Source: Alisma plantago-aquatica (taxonomy: Eukaryota > Streptophyta > Magnoliopsida > Alismatales > Alismataceae). Taken from it: a stretch of DNA of 64,000 nucleotides. Below, piece by piece: positions 22,757 through 34,255 of this stretch. Made by a program: the position numbers and the translations under genes. The stretch's first letter is position 1. Each line of letters begins with the position of its first letter. The stretch covers positions 1,350,603,550 through 1,350,667,549 of the forward strand of contig OY856411.1 of NCBI GenBank assembly GCA_963693085.1. Direction: 5' to 3'. Below the pieces are notes generated by a model, which searched no databases, was not told the origin of the DNA, and saw nothing but the letters and a program-made list of their open reading frames with translations.

Positions 22757-24428
22757 ACATGTTATCAGATCCATAAACGGTCAACACTCATGCCTGTCTT
22801 GTAGAGTTTAGGTTAGTTAAGATCATATATTAATTAGTTAGAATTTAGATAAATAGTTGAGAATAAATCCCACTTTACTTTCCCTATCTACTAAAGATGA
22901 AATAAAAACATAAGTGTTAATATATGTACCTTGTCCTACAAATACTTAGAATATAACACTATCATCTAGAATGTTTTGAACTCTCTCTAGGCATGGATTG
23001 ATTTTGAGTTATGGTTGAAGAAAAAAATATTTGAGATATATGAGCTTACTTCTAGAAAGAGGTCTAATAGGACGCCACTTTCACCCTTAGGTATACAAAT
23101 GGGTAGAGCACCCTCAATTTTCTCCTTAGCTTGAGACACCCACAAATAATTATCAATATAGAAAAATAGAATGAACAAATAACATAAGTCTATAATCCTT
23201 TTAATTCATGTAAAATTGTCATATTATAAAATCATATTCTAAGTATTGAAGAAAATCTATGAATATGATGAAACTTAGACAAAATAATATACCTAATGAA
23301 AAATTGGAAAATAATCACCCCCATGTAAATGGAAAGAACTGAGGTGTCTAAGGAAGGATGTTTAGTGAAGCATCTGTCATAATTACTCCCGATCCACTTA
23401 GTTGGTGGTGGGATTTCTTCAGTTCACATATCGACCTGGCCAATGTGAGCTCTATTTCTTGGAAAAACCCCAATCTTGAATAAAGTCACTAATTAATATA
23501 GAAAATAAAATATATTAGTGCATATAATAACATGGAATAGACAATGTGTTAAGAGTGAGGAAAATCCTCATTTAAAAACAAAAGATGTAGCTGATCTAAA
23601 ATATGAACAATATACTTATTTTGTAAAATACTAGTTATCTCTTTTGAAAAAGTAAGTATGGGAGAAATATATAAACAAATTCAACATTAGATCCAAATAA
23701 GTAGAAAATTGAGGGAAAATTGTAGTGGGTTAAGATGTAGTTCATAATATGTTGAATTTGGATAAATATGATGAACCTGATATATTTTTCTTAAAATTTA
23801 TAATTTCCATGTACATATAATAATTTAGAGAACTAATGCAACTCATTGAGAAATAAACCCTATCCTAAAATTGAAAAAAGAAACTAATTAAGTTTACCAA
23901 AAATCTACTTAACAAATCATTGCAAAAAAATATGTGAAAATAATAAAAAATAACTATTATAAATAATATTTTATTTAATCAATTTATATAGATAAAAATG
24001 TCATGTATACAACATTAGATAGATAAAAATAGGAAAAAGAAAATAAAGAAAAAAAGGCTTTTGAGAACACTAGTTGTTGTCTGTTAATTTGAATCATATA
24101 CCTACATGTCAAAACATGGTGTTCCTACATGCATTTCTCATGTTTGCACCTCAGATGTGTGCACCTCGGAAGAAGATATACGTTACAAGTGTAATTTGAT
24201 CTCGAATCAATTTAGTAACCATATAAGGGTGGTAAGAGAATTTGTTGGTCACTCTAACTGGGGCATAGGCTAGTGGAAGGAGGACCAGCATGTTTTCTAT
24301 TTGGGGATGACAGTTGAGCAAACAAGGGTAGTATGTTGGTGAATTTATAGATAAGACCCCAAGTAGAATAAGGTTGTTCAGGAAAAAAAAAATTTTGGGG
24401 ATGAAATCCCCTAAAAGGGTGAAAGAGT
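22757..24428 (+). other. LARD-1 non-coding interior with PBS and PPT
   Basis: Directly after the 5' LTR, TGTTATCAGATCC (22760-22772) is close to the initiator tRNA-Met primer site TGGTATCAGAGCC. At the right end GATGAAATCCCCTAAAAGGG and GTGAAAGAG precede the second LTR and make a polypurine tract (about 24412-24428). Nothing coding is seen between. The 63-codon open frame at 22987-23178 (minus) has no recognised feature. Confidence 0.8.
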
Positions 24429-25097
24429 TGTAACATATTGAATTTTGGTATAAAATTTAAATATTAAGCTAAAATTAATAATCCTTCAAATTTTGAAATG
24501 TCTTTTTTTGTTTTGTACTCATATTTGCGCCCCATTGAAATATCTTGAAACTTGAGTATCAAAATGTAAATTGTCTATATTTTGGTTTAATTGTCCCACT
24601 TAGGACTTGACAAGTGGACTCAATAACATCTCTTGGTGTGGGAATTGCTTAAAAAGAAGTTATTAAAATGTAAATATTAAAACTTGTATTAATTATGAGA
24701 ATAAAATTATTTGCCACATTGAAATCATGATTATGGGAGTTAGTATTTTATAATTTAAAATTAATGTCAACTAATGGTATGGTTAAAAGTTCAAGTTAAA
24801 ACATTTAGTAAATCATGAGATATCAATTTAGAAAGAATCACCCAAAATATGAATTAATTGGGCCTTAAAATACTGATCAAATGAGTTTGACCCGTTCCAT
24901 ACCCCCCACACCCGCATCACCTTTGCACAGTAGCCATTTTGCACATGAGATAAATGGCAAAAACGATCCTCTCCCTCACAATGCCACACCCTCTTGTTTC
25001 GGCTTCCATAGACTCACCCTTGTCCCTCCAAAACTGTCGACTCCTTCATTAAGGTCTTTGAGAAATGAAACCGCAGAGGTCATTGTTGGCCGGTGAC
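24429..25097 (+). repeat. LARD-1 3' LTR, left part
   Basis: This is the first 669 bp of the right LTR. It matches 21412-22075 and stops in CCGGTGAC where Athila-2 was inserted. The final GTGAC (25093-25097) is one copy of the Athila-2 target duplication. Confidence 0.9.
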
Positions 25098-26650
25098 TGG
25101 TTCGATTCCGTTAGTGGTGCTAACACACTACTCGATTGAATAGATGCGCCCCACGAGATCGGAATGCACGTGAAGATGGGGGTTTGCTTTCAAAATTTAT
25201 AAACCTAACTTAACACCTACTCACACTAAAACACTACACCCGCAAGCGTATGGGGTCGTGTCGTAGTATAGGAAGGTGGCAAGTAAAGGGTCGATCCACA
25301 GGGAAAAGAGGGGGCGCTAGAGCTAGGTTTCTTTTTGCTGGGTTCCTACTACGGAGACTAGGGTTAAGGGTTTAAAGGTGATTTTGATTGTTAACTAAGG
25401 ATGAACAAGCAAGCAATTAAAGGCAAGAATGAAATCTACGTTAACCCTAGACTAGATTAAGGCTAAACAAGCAAGAAAGGATTAAGCTAGGTATGAAAGT
25501 GCAAATTACACTAAGGCAAGCAAGAGAGAAGCAAAAGAGCAATTAAAGAGCTAAGCTAGCATGAACAAGGCAAGAGCAAGGAAAGAAGCTAACTAAGCAA
25601 GGAAAAAGCTAATTAAGCTAAGCAAGTACAAAACTAGGGTTTTAAGCAATGAAGAGAAGTGTGGGCTGTTTAGGGGTATGAACTTATCACTTAAGTTGGG
25701 GGGTGACATATGAACATTATGATTCCATTTAGATTATCCAAACCAAACAAAAAGTTAGAGTCTAATGGATTAACCTAAGCTACTAACTGGCCATGGATAT
25801 ACTAGGTTGTGTATAGGGGAACTAGTCCCTAACACCCCCTACTACCCTTACGAGGGTCAATTGGGTTAGGGGTTAGGTTCAATCCAATTAGAGTCTAATC
25901 AAGTCTAGGTTTCTACATTAGACATTCCTAGGGCAATTAGGGGCTGAGGGTAGTAATGGGGAGGTGAGATTAGGGTTTTGGACCCCAATTCCCCCACATT
26001 CTATCCTTGAGAAGGCTCCATGCTAATTGCACTAGAATTATCTAATCTAGATACTTAGATCTCTCACTTAGGTTTAGGGAGATTGATTAGGATGTAGGAA
26101 GATGGGAGGCAACCTAGGGATCCAAGAATTGGACCTAGGGGCAAATCCCAAAATTCACACATATAAATAATTTGCCTAAATTCCTAGGTGATTCCACACA
26201 CAAATCAACAAGCAATCCATGGATAATGAGATAGAAATAGAACATAATCATTAAAAAATGGAATTACAAAGTTTACGTGTCATTCCCCCCAACATGGTAT
26301 CAAAGTAACATAATTTCCCCCAAACAGCCCACCCAAGGGGCCTAGCTACTCATAACAAAGCAAAATACAAAAAAAAGAAGAAAGAGGAAGAAGTAGCCAT
26401 GGAGCTCGGTGTAGATGAAGAAGTCCTCCTCTCTAGCAGCTGCAGGGACGTCCTCCTTCTTCTCCTTGGATGAAATGGTGTGGAATGATGGAGGGAAGTG
26501 GATGGAAGGCTTAGATATGGGGGGTTATGTGGTGGAAATGGTGGAATGGAGTGGATTTGAGGTGGATATGGAGTGGAATGGAGTGGGTGGCAATTTGGGG
26601 AGCTAGGAAGGGGTAGAAGGTAGCTAACCTCGTGCCCCAGCCACCACATA

Positions 26651-26660
26651 GGTATATATA
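26651..26660 (-). promoter_or_regulatory. TATA box in Athila-2 LTR
   Basis: TATATATACC on the minus strand lies about 80 bp downstream of the nearest palindrome copy. The corresponding position in the other LTR (about 35812-35821) reads TGTATACC-like, so that copy has a weakened TATA. Confidence 0.5.
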
Positions 26661-26737
26661 GGTGTGGGGGAAGCACTAGGTCAAGTTAGGGGCAAAATGG
26701 GGAAAGCAGTGAAAAAGTGGCTGGATTCTGTGAGTAG

Positions 26738-27135
26738 CACGGCCGTGGTGGGGTACCACGGCCGTGGTGGGTAGGGTAGGCCACGGCCGTGGTGTAGGAG
26801 CACGTTCGTGGGAATTAAAATGGCTAAATGTCAGGTTGGTCGTCAAAACGGCCACGACCATGGTGGGTTAACACGGCTGTGGTGGAGGTGGTGTGCCACG
26901 GCCGTGGTGGCTGGAACGGCTGTGGTGGTCCTGGTTGATGTGGTCATGGTACTGCTTCACGGTCGTTTTGCTCTGTTGCACCACGGCCGTTTTGTGGAGC
27001 ACGGCCGTGGCGTCTTCCCATTGCACGACCGTGGTGCTCTGCACGGCCGTGGTGCTCTCTGCTTCACTTGGATGTTAAGCCTGTTAATTTCTAAGTCATC
27101 TAGCACGGCCGTTCTGTGGTACCACGGCCGTGTTG
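26738..27135. repeat. CACGGCCGTG palindrome array, left LTR
   Basis: About 15 copies or near-copies of the perfect 10-bp palindrome CACGGCCGTG, often extended to CCACGGCCGTGG and followed by TG. Many copies are altered at CpG (cacggctgtg, cacgaccatg, cacggtcgt). The array lies upstream of the LTR TATA box when read on the minus strand. Alanine- and proline-like open frames over it are by-products of the repeat. Confidence 0.9.
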
Positions 27136-27460
27136 GGTCCTGGATCAGCACTTTAACTTGGATCTTTGGCTTTTCTTGGACTTCTTTGCTTCAATTGATC
27201 TTTGGCCACTAGGGGTAGGTCGAGGGAGCATCGGACTTCACTTTGGGCCTCTCCAAGTGCAGAGGAACCCTAGGATCGCCCCTTCTCTCTCTCTCTTCCA
27301 TCAAGCGTGGTCCAAAAGCCTGAAAAACATGCAAATAATGTCCATAAGTGAATTTTATAAAAATAAGCATATTAGGGGGAATGACATGCAATCTAACAGG
27401 TATAGATGTGATTGAAGAGCAGAAAGACACAAGATTAAGGCCTAAAATAGGGCTGCATCA

Positions 27461-28924
27461 CCACCCCAAACTTAAAACATACTTGTCCTCAAGTATGCTC
27501 CAACTCAATCTCTCTACAAACTTTCACAAAAAGAAATGACAAATGCAATATAAAAGACGATTGTTGCTGAATGGGATCAAAGATGACTAAGTACATGCAT
27601 TTCACCTCTCTCCTCTCCTTCTTTCACAATCTAATCATGAAAAGAGCACAAAGCATATGAACTTCAAATATAGCGCATAGAATACACAAGTTATCCATAT
27701 TTCTTCCATTAAGTTTCGGGTGAACCGTTTCATGGTGGCGTTAATCAAGAATGACTAGGAGTGCTGTTTCACATTCATGCATTCAATCTTATATCTCAAA
27801 TCACACCAAATGACCCACGTGGTTGCGGAATAGGGATAAAGTGAGCTAGGTTTGAAGTTTCCTAGCTCAATGGGTATAAAAGTGGAAGAAAGGGATGCGG
27901 TAAGATTTTTGGAGTGTTTTTACACACTCATCTTTTCTTTATTTGAATGCTCTTAAACAGGAGCATCCTTTTATTTTGTTTTGTTTTTCTTTTTCTTTTC
28001 TTTTCTTTTCCTTGCCCTTGGTGTAGATAGGGCATATGGTGGATAGAGTGAAGGGGGAGATAAAGATATGGCCACCCCAAACTTTTAGAGGTGGCCAAGG
28101 CTGATTATGTGCACTAGGGCATCTTTTTATGAGGCGGAGGGGTATGAAGATGGTGGAAGAATAGTCGGGTCAAAGAGGGGTCATTGGTATGATTTTCCAC
28201 ATAAGACATCCTGCATGAAAATTAATCCAACACTTCATTCCAGATATCACACCACATGAATGAACAACATGAAATTGATATATCAAACATGTGATTCCAC
28301 AAACACTAAGCGTTCAAAGCTTTCTCAATTTCATAATTCAACCAATTCAATCACAATCCTAAGAGAGGTGATGCACATGTAAAAAGTCAAACATTGATAC
28401 CACTCAGTAACAAACAATGGTGATTCACTTGCATTTGTCAAAGGTCAACATTTTAATTCAAAACAGTAGAGATTGGGTCAAAACACAATTTTTAGACAAG
28501 AAGTTCCAAATTTGGGCAAAATCGGCCAAAATGGTGCCAAGTTGCCTTCAATCACATCTAAGCCTATATTATTGACCTTAAAGTAGTAAACAAGCAAATC
28601 CTAACTAAAACATGCAAAAATTACCAAAAATCTACATGGTATGCAATGCATGGCAAAGAGCAAAATTTTTGAAAATTATGCAAAAATGACAATAAGGTAA
28701 ACTACATGGAATGCAGGTATGCAAAGCAGTAAAATTCAGTAAAATTCTAGACTAGAAAGCAGGACAAGCAAAAGAAATGAAAAACAACAAACAAAAAGTA
28801 AAATAGCATATGAGATGCAAAAATGAGTGAAAGAAGAATAAGGGCATACCGCCCTACCACCCCAAACTTTTGAACCATGTTGTCCTCAGCATGACACTAA
28901 AGTCTAGGGTGATAGGGTAGATGA
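27461..28924 (-). other. Athila-2 3' non-coding region with three polypurine-like sites
   Basis: No gene is seen. Minus-strand AAGTTTGGGGTGG occurs at the LTR edge (27473-27461), at 28084-28072, and just after ORF1 (28869-28857). The first and last are each preceded by GAGGACAA about 10 bp upstream. The LTR-edge copy is the functional 3' polypurine tract by position. The others are candidates for internal plus-strand priming or are left-over duplications. Confidence 0.7.
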
Positions 28925-30856
28925 TCACTGGGGAGGTGGTGGAGGTGCTCCTCCCTGTCTGTAGTAGGCACCCCAGTAGTCTGACTGTGGAGGCGGATAG
29001 CTATCCTGAAAAGCTGATAAAGAACTCCACCAGTCTTCACCCCACTGTGGGTTCCTCTGGGCCTGGGCATTGTGAAACTGATAAAGGTGGTTGACCTGGT
29101 AATGCATATGCTGGTGGTCCAACCACATGGCATCCTGTATCCTCTGAAAGCCCTCCTGTGCCTGTAGAATTATGTCCTACGTCGCCTGAATGCTCTCCAG
29201 CTATGCATGGATGGTACCCATATCATATGCATTCACTGAAGGCTGTTGTGGCTCCGACGCTCCCATTCTTTCTTCTCTTAGCCTCACCCGTCTTGTTGCT
29301 CTCTCCTCTGCCATCCACCTCTACTCTGCCGCCTGTGAAGGCTCTCCTGGACTCCCTGCAAACCTCACCTCAGGGATTTCCTCTCCTTTGGGGTTCTCCT
29401 CCTCGTACCTCCTCAACTTTTCCAGAAAATCTGGCGTTGGTCCAAACTATTCCATGAGGGGAGGAGTATGGTAAGGCAGCTCCAATGTGACTCCTGGGTA
29501 AGGTGGGTTGATTTGGTAAATGATCTTCTGATCTGTAACCGTAATCATGGATGAGCGAGCCAGGTAGTGCAAATCAACCAACTTGCCACCCTCTGCCTTT
29601 GTATATCCTGTCATGTCATGCCCCAAGGCCGTGGCAATAGATGTTACAATCCCTCCCATTACAAATGGATTTGTGCTCTTGGACGGGATTGTCCTCATGT
29701 GATCAATCAATAACGCCTCCAGGTTCACATGTCTCTCCTTTGCCATCCAACCAAGCACAAAAAGATCTTTGTTGGTGCAGCTGCCTTGATTTTCATACCT
29801 GCCAAAGATGGTGTTTGCCAACACCTTCTGAACACCCATTACAAATGGATTTGGGCTCTTGGACGGGATTGTCCTCATGTGATCAATCAATAACGCCCCC
29901 AGGTTCACATGTCTCTCCTTTGCCATCCAACCAAGTACAAAAAGATCTTTGTTGGTGCAGCTGCCTTGATTTTCATACCTGCCAAAGATGGTGTTTGCCA
30001 ACACCTTCTGAATACCACTTGTCTTTGATTTCCCTGCTATAAATGTACTTTTTCCGGTGAAATACTTCCACATGGCTTGATACGTAGAACTAGAGTCATT
30101 TTCTATCCTCCCTCCATCTAGGAGGGCAGCCATCTCTCCACTTGGGGCAAAAATCTGATTTAACATCTCTGAGGTTATCTTCCACCTCTTGTCCCCAATC
30201 GTTACCTTAATTGCATTCTCGCCATCATTGGTTGCTTTCTCTAGTGTGGCGAAGAACTGCTGCGTCATCTCAATGTATGTCTCCTGCTGCAGTGTCAATA
30301 TTTCATAAAGCCCCAATTTTTCCATCAATTCTTGAAAATAGACAAAGAACCCCATTGCCTCCATTGACGCTTGGCAAGCATATCGAGTAGCTAACACTCT
30401 GCCTGTCAGGCATCCAGGGTGCTTGGGCTCCTTTGCCCTGCCTGTAGTAACCTCTGGCTGTGAAAATAGGTGTTGTGGCTGGTTTGGTTGTTGCTCAACT
30501 TCAGGCATGTCAGTATCATCTTCATCACGTAAAATGAGGCGTCGACGTGGTCGTCGTTGTGGCTCGGGCTGTGGTTGTGCCGCGGAGGGGACGGACGGCC
30601 GTGCGGATGCAACTGATGGCCGCACGGCTGAGGCGGAAGGTCTCTCAGATGAGACGGAGTTTCGGGAGGCAGACGGCGGTGGCTGCGACGACGATGGTGC
30701 CCCCCGCTGTGGCTGTACGGAGGCTTCTTCAGCAATAGACTCCATTGTGGCATCCAATTCCGCCTCCGTCAACTGGGGGTGGTTGTTCCTTGGCTTCCTT
30801 TGGTAGGGGATGACACCCCTAGTATTCTCTACTAACTTCCTTGCAAACTTCTTCAT
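28925..30856 (-). pseudogene. Athila-2 ORF1 (env-position protein), nearly intact
   Basis: The start is ATG 30856-30854 (MKKFARKLVENTRGVIPYQ). An open frame of 469 codons ends at TAG 29449-29447. The same frame then continues with FLEKLRRYEEENPKGEE and an Arg/Glu-rich stretch to TGA 28927-28925, with at least one further stop. Domains: basic N-terminus, Ser/Pro/Arg-rich linker (residues about 45-150), a conserved plant ORF1 core (about 160-460), then a charged, Gln/Pro/Tyr-rich tail. Residues of about 290-410 hold a 60-residue block present twice in tandem (VQKVLANTIFGRYENQG ...). The family occurs after pol in Athila elements; its function is unknown. Confidence 0.7.
29655..30014 (-). repeat. 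180-bp in-frame tandem duplication inside ORF1
   Basis: Two adjacent copies (29655-29834 and 29835-30014) have about four visible differences. 180 bp is 60 codons, so the frame is preserved and the ORF1 core is lengthened. The near identity shows the duplication is recent. Confidence 0.93.
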
Positions 30857-31059
30857 TCTTGCTCGAAAAATGAAGTGGAATTAGAAAATTTCGGATTTCT
30901 CCGAAGAACGGGGTTGTTGGGGCAGAATGGAGAGAGAGTGGTGTGTTTGTGGATGGAAATGGGTGGGATCTGGAGATTACGGTAGTGGAAATGGTAGGGG
31001 AGTGATTGGGAATGGTTTGGGGGTGATTTGGTGAGGATTCGATGGCTGGAGAAGGCGGG

Positions 31060-31350
31060 CGGAGTGCTGCACGGGCGCTAGGGCGCGGAGCACGGCCATT
31101 TTGTTCTTCGGAGAAGTGAGCAAGTGAAAAGAAGTTTTGCAAATTTTGACTTAAAACTGCTGGAATCGGGCTGCTGCACGACCGTGCTGCACGGCACGGC
31201 CGTGGTGGCTTCGTGTACCACGACCGTGCTGCCTTGCACGGCCGTGCTGACCTGGTTCGAAACTTAGTCGACTTTTCTCAATTTTCTGATCATTTCTTTG
31301 TTGAATGTGAGTGCACCACCACGGCCGTGTTGATGTACCACGGCCGTGTT
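31060..31350. repeat. CACGGCCGTG array upstream of Athila-2 ORF1
   Basis: Eight or so copies of CACGGCCGTG or one-base variants (cacgaccgtg) lie 210-500 bp upstream of the ORF1 ATG on the minus strand. The word is the same as in this element's LTRs. Apart from a weak open frame (31142-30819, minus) no gene is seen between 30857 and 31857. Confidence 0.85.
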
Positions 31351-31510
31351 TGGCACTGTAATAGCAGTAGGAGACTCGAATTTTGTTCAAACATCACAAT
31401 TGATCTTAAGTTGATATTCTATTGACTCTTTACCAAAATTTCATCTATTCTTCTTCATTTCACTCTGTTCTCACCTGCACATATCAAAACTATACAAAAA
31501 ACTATCAAAT

Positions 31511-31532
31511 ATGAGTGTGTGTGTGTGTGTGC
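31511..31532. repeat. (TG)n microsatellite
   Basis: A run of about ten GT dinucleotides lies in the spacer of Athila-2 between protease and ORF1. Confidence 0.9.
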
Positions 31533-31595
31533 TTTCTTGAAAAAAAAATGTAAAAACAAAGCAAAAGTATCAAAAATGTAGATTGGGTCAAAATT

Positions 31596-31630
31596 TCCCA
31601 AACTTAGGTGGGTTGCCTCCCACAAGCGCT
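31596..31630 (-). other. Post-integrase motif fused behind protease
   Basis: The minus strand reads GCGCTTGTGGGAGGCAACCC then ACCTAAGTTTGGGA. The corresponding motif of Athila-1 sits just after the integrase stop (12206-12175). Its place here, 228 bp after the protease stop, fits an internal deletion that removed RT, RNaseH and integrase. Confidence 0.5.
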
Positions 31631-31857
31631 GAGTTTCTTGCCTTCAGCTAGGCTTCTTGGTGATTCTTCGAAATTCATCTGTTCGGCATTCTCATGTGTC
31701 CATTCTTGCAAAGCATGCATCCTTCCTTTGCACTCAATCTGTTTTCCTCATCCCTCTGATCACAATAATCATCATTAACTTCTTCACCCCGATTTCCTTC
31801 TCTCAAATACCCATTTGGACTTGTAAAGTGATCATGTCCAATATCCCTATCTCGAAC

Positions 31858-34056
31858 TCACCGGGTTGGGGTCCTGTACATGTTGATCTTGATCTTCATG
31901 TCCATAAATGAGACTGTCATGGTGCCACTACGTACATGAATTTCGGCATCAGATGTAGATAAGAACGGCCTCCCCAAGATGATGGGAATCTTCCTATCCT
32001 CCGGCTCCATATCAAGTACAATGAAATCTGTCGGGAACACCACGCCTTTTTCCTTGTCTATCATCACCAATACATCATCCACTCTACCTCTAGGCACTTT
32101 TATGGATCTATCCGCCAACTGGAGAGTGCAATGTGCTGGCATCAACTTGCCTAAACCCAGCTCAACATAGACATGATATGGCATCAAATTCACACTAGAT
32201 CCCAAATCAAGTAAGGACATGTCTATGCGATGTCCCCCTATGTAACTAGGTATGAGTGGGGCTCCTGGGTCCTTTCTTTTCAAAGGAAGTGAGTGTTGTA
32301 TGATGGATCTCACTTGTTCATTAAGTCTCACCTTCTTTGGAATCCTCCCCGTTGACCTTCTTTTCATAGTGCATAGGTTCTTGAGGAACTTGGCATATGA
32401 AGGGATTTGCTTGATAGCATCCAAAAGTGGAACGTTCACCTTTACTTGGCGAAACACCTCAAGAATGTCAACATTGTGCTTTTGCCTCCTTTTCAATTCC
32501 GGTGGCTCATCTAGTGCTTATACAAATGGAGGATCACTAGTTTTTGCCGCACTTTCATGAACACGAGGCGGAACACTAGGGATGGTAGGACCTGCAAAAG
32601 GGGTATATGGCGGATCACATGGAATCTCAAACTCAACATGCGGTATCACAACATCATCTTCAGCAATATCAATCACAGTATCACCACTTGGCTGCCTTTG
32701 CTTTGCTTTATCAACCTTTTTTTGACTTGCGGGCTGCTCAAGAGTTTTTCCACTCCTTAGAACTGTCACGGCACTACCTTGCTCATGGTGGAGAGGGGGA
32801 GCATGTTGTGGTTGTGGAGGAGGTGGAGGTGATATTTGGGGTTGAAATTGAGGTGGAGAAGGGAATTGAGGGGGATGAGAGAAGTGGGGCTGGAAAGTGA
32901 AGTTTTGTGAAATTTGAGGTGAGGGAGGTGGTGGAGGGGTCTAAGGCTGGGGGTAGCCTTGGAAGGAGTGAATGGGATGCACTTGCATGGGGGGTGGACT
33001 GTAGAAAACTTGTGGAGAGGGCATGGGTCCACTTGCTTCATGGTGGCTCACGATGGGTCTTGAAGACAATCTTTCCTCTTGGAGAGCGATGATAGAAGAT
33101 AGTTGCTCTATTCTCTCTTCTAACCTTGCAACATCCCTTTGAACATCATCAAACACTCTCAATCTAGAAAGAACCTCTTCCTCAAACCTTGAGCTGTATG
33201 TGGGACTTTGTGGTTCCTGATAGCTATAGGAGTGAGGTCTCTTCTTTTGTTCCCCATAGAACTCTATAGAATTGACTGGGTGGCAAGGAGCATTTGTCAC
33301 TTGGTTCTTCATGAAGTTCACCATGTCACCAAGAATCTTCATCACTTGCGAGCTTGAGTCATCATGAGTAGGGGGTGTCACAGCAAAGGCATACCCTCTT
33401 TCATTTATCATGCTAGAAGCTTGAATTCTTGATCCTTCAGCCAACTGCTCAAACAAAGGCCATATCTCCTCGGGTGGCCTAGCCATGAAAACTCCTCCAC
33501 AAGAAGAGTCCATTGTGTCTTGGTCCTTTAGAGACAAACCAGAGTAGAATGATTGAACTAGCTGCCACAAAGGGATCTCATGGTGAGGGCACTCTCTCAA
33601 CAGCTTTTTGAATCTCTCCCATGCATCATGAAACTGCTCACTGCCCATTTGGATAAAACTTGTCACGGAACGCCGCATTTGTGTCAACCTTGCAATAGAG
33701 TAGAACTGTCTCAAGAAAGCATTCTTCATTGTTTCCCAACTCATGATGTCCTTTCTTGAGTCATACCAGTCTTTAGCTCTATCTTTGAGGGAGAAGGAGA
33801 ACAAGGTCAATCGAATTGTATCATCACTAGCCGTCGACGTCCTGAAGGTGGAGCATACTTCAAGAAAGGAGTCCAAGTGCTTGTAGGGGTTCTCACTCTC
33901 TGAGTCATAGAAGATGGGCAGGAGCCCAAGAAGACCTGGAGGAATAGAGAATTGCTCCCCTAGCATTTGATCAACCCTGCTAGCAATTGGCGATTTGTAG
34001 TTGCTAGGCATGAAGTAGTCTTGAAGCAGCTTGTGAGGTGCATTTTGGTCTTCCAT
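31858..34056 (-). pseudogene. Athila-2 gag-protease, one frame with two stops
   Basis: The likely start is ATG 34056-34054 (MEDQNAPHKLLQDYFMPS), an in-frame Met inside a slightly longer open frame, chosen because Athila gags start shortly before this motif. The capsid domain includes LTLFSFSLKDRAKDWYDS and MKNAFLRQFYSIARL (retrotransposon gag family). A TAG at 32943-32941 follows GYPQP; the same frame continues through MTVLRSGKTLEQP, a TAA at 32520-32518, the linker PSYAKFLKNLCTMKRR, and a protease with intact active site LLDLGSSVNLMPY. It ends at TGA 31860-31858. No CCHC knuckle is visible. Two point changes are the only breaks in about 730 codons. RT does not follow. Confidence 0.85.
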
Positions 34057-34230
34057 CTTGTTTCCTCCTGAATGGCTTGTCACATGCACAAAGCACAACC
34101 AAACAAAAGAAAGCAAGTTAGTAAACCAATATACACTAGAAATGCAAAGAAAAATGAATAAATAATAGCAATGATGAGGGCAGTAGGAAAAGTCAAAGCG
34201 AAACTAACTAGCTAGGCCGAGCGCCTCTAA

Positions 34231-34248
34231 TCCCCGACAACGGCGCCA
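34231..34248 (-). other. Primer-binding site, tRNA-Asp type (Athila-2)
   Basis: Minus strand TGGCGCCGTTGTCGGGGA matches the tRNA-Asp 3'-end complement (TGGCGCCGTTGCCGGGGA) at 17 of 18 bases. Seven bases separate it from the LTR edge at 34256. Confidence 0.92.
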
Positions 34249-34255
34249 GAAAGCT

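Larger units (their letters stand above)
25098..27460 (-). repeat. Athila-2 3' LTR (left copy)
   Basis: The LTR is 2363 bp, TGGTTCGATT ... GGGCTGCATCA on the plus strand. It is nearly identical to 34256-36599. The main length difference is one extra 18-bp CCACGGCCGTGG-containing unit near 26753-26772. It contains the palindrome array (about 26738-27135) and a TATA box (26660-26651, minus). Confidence 0.93.

Noticed and set aside
26350..27212. Open frames of 60-134 codons over the Athila-2 LTRs, present in both copies
   Set aside because: They lie in LTR U3/R sequence and over the palindrome array; conservation between the copies only reflects LTR identity.
29158..30806. Plus-strand frames of 94-133 codons
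   Set aside because: They are antisense shadows of Athila-2 ORF1, and one repeats only because of the 180-bp duplication.
17704..34248. tRNA gene at the tRNA-Asp-like sequences (17704-17721, 34231-34248)
   Set aside because: Only the 18-bp 3'-end complement is present, in the correct place for a primer-binding site; no cloverleaf.
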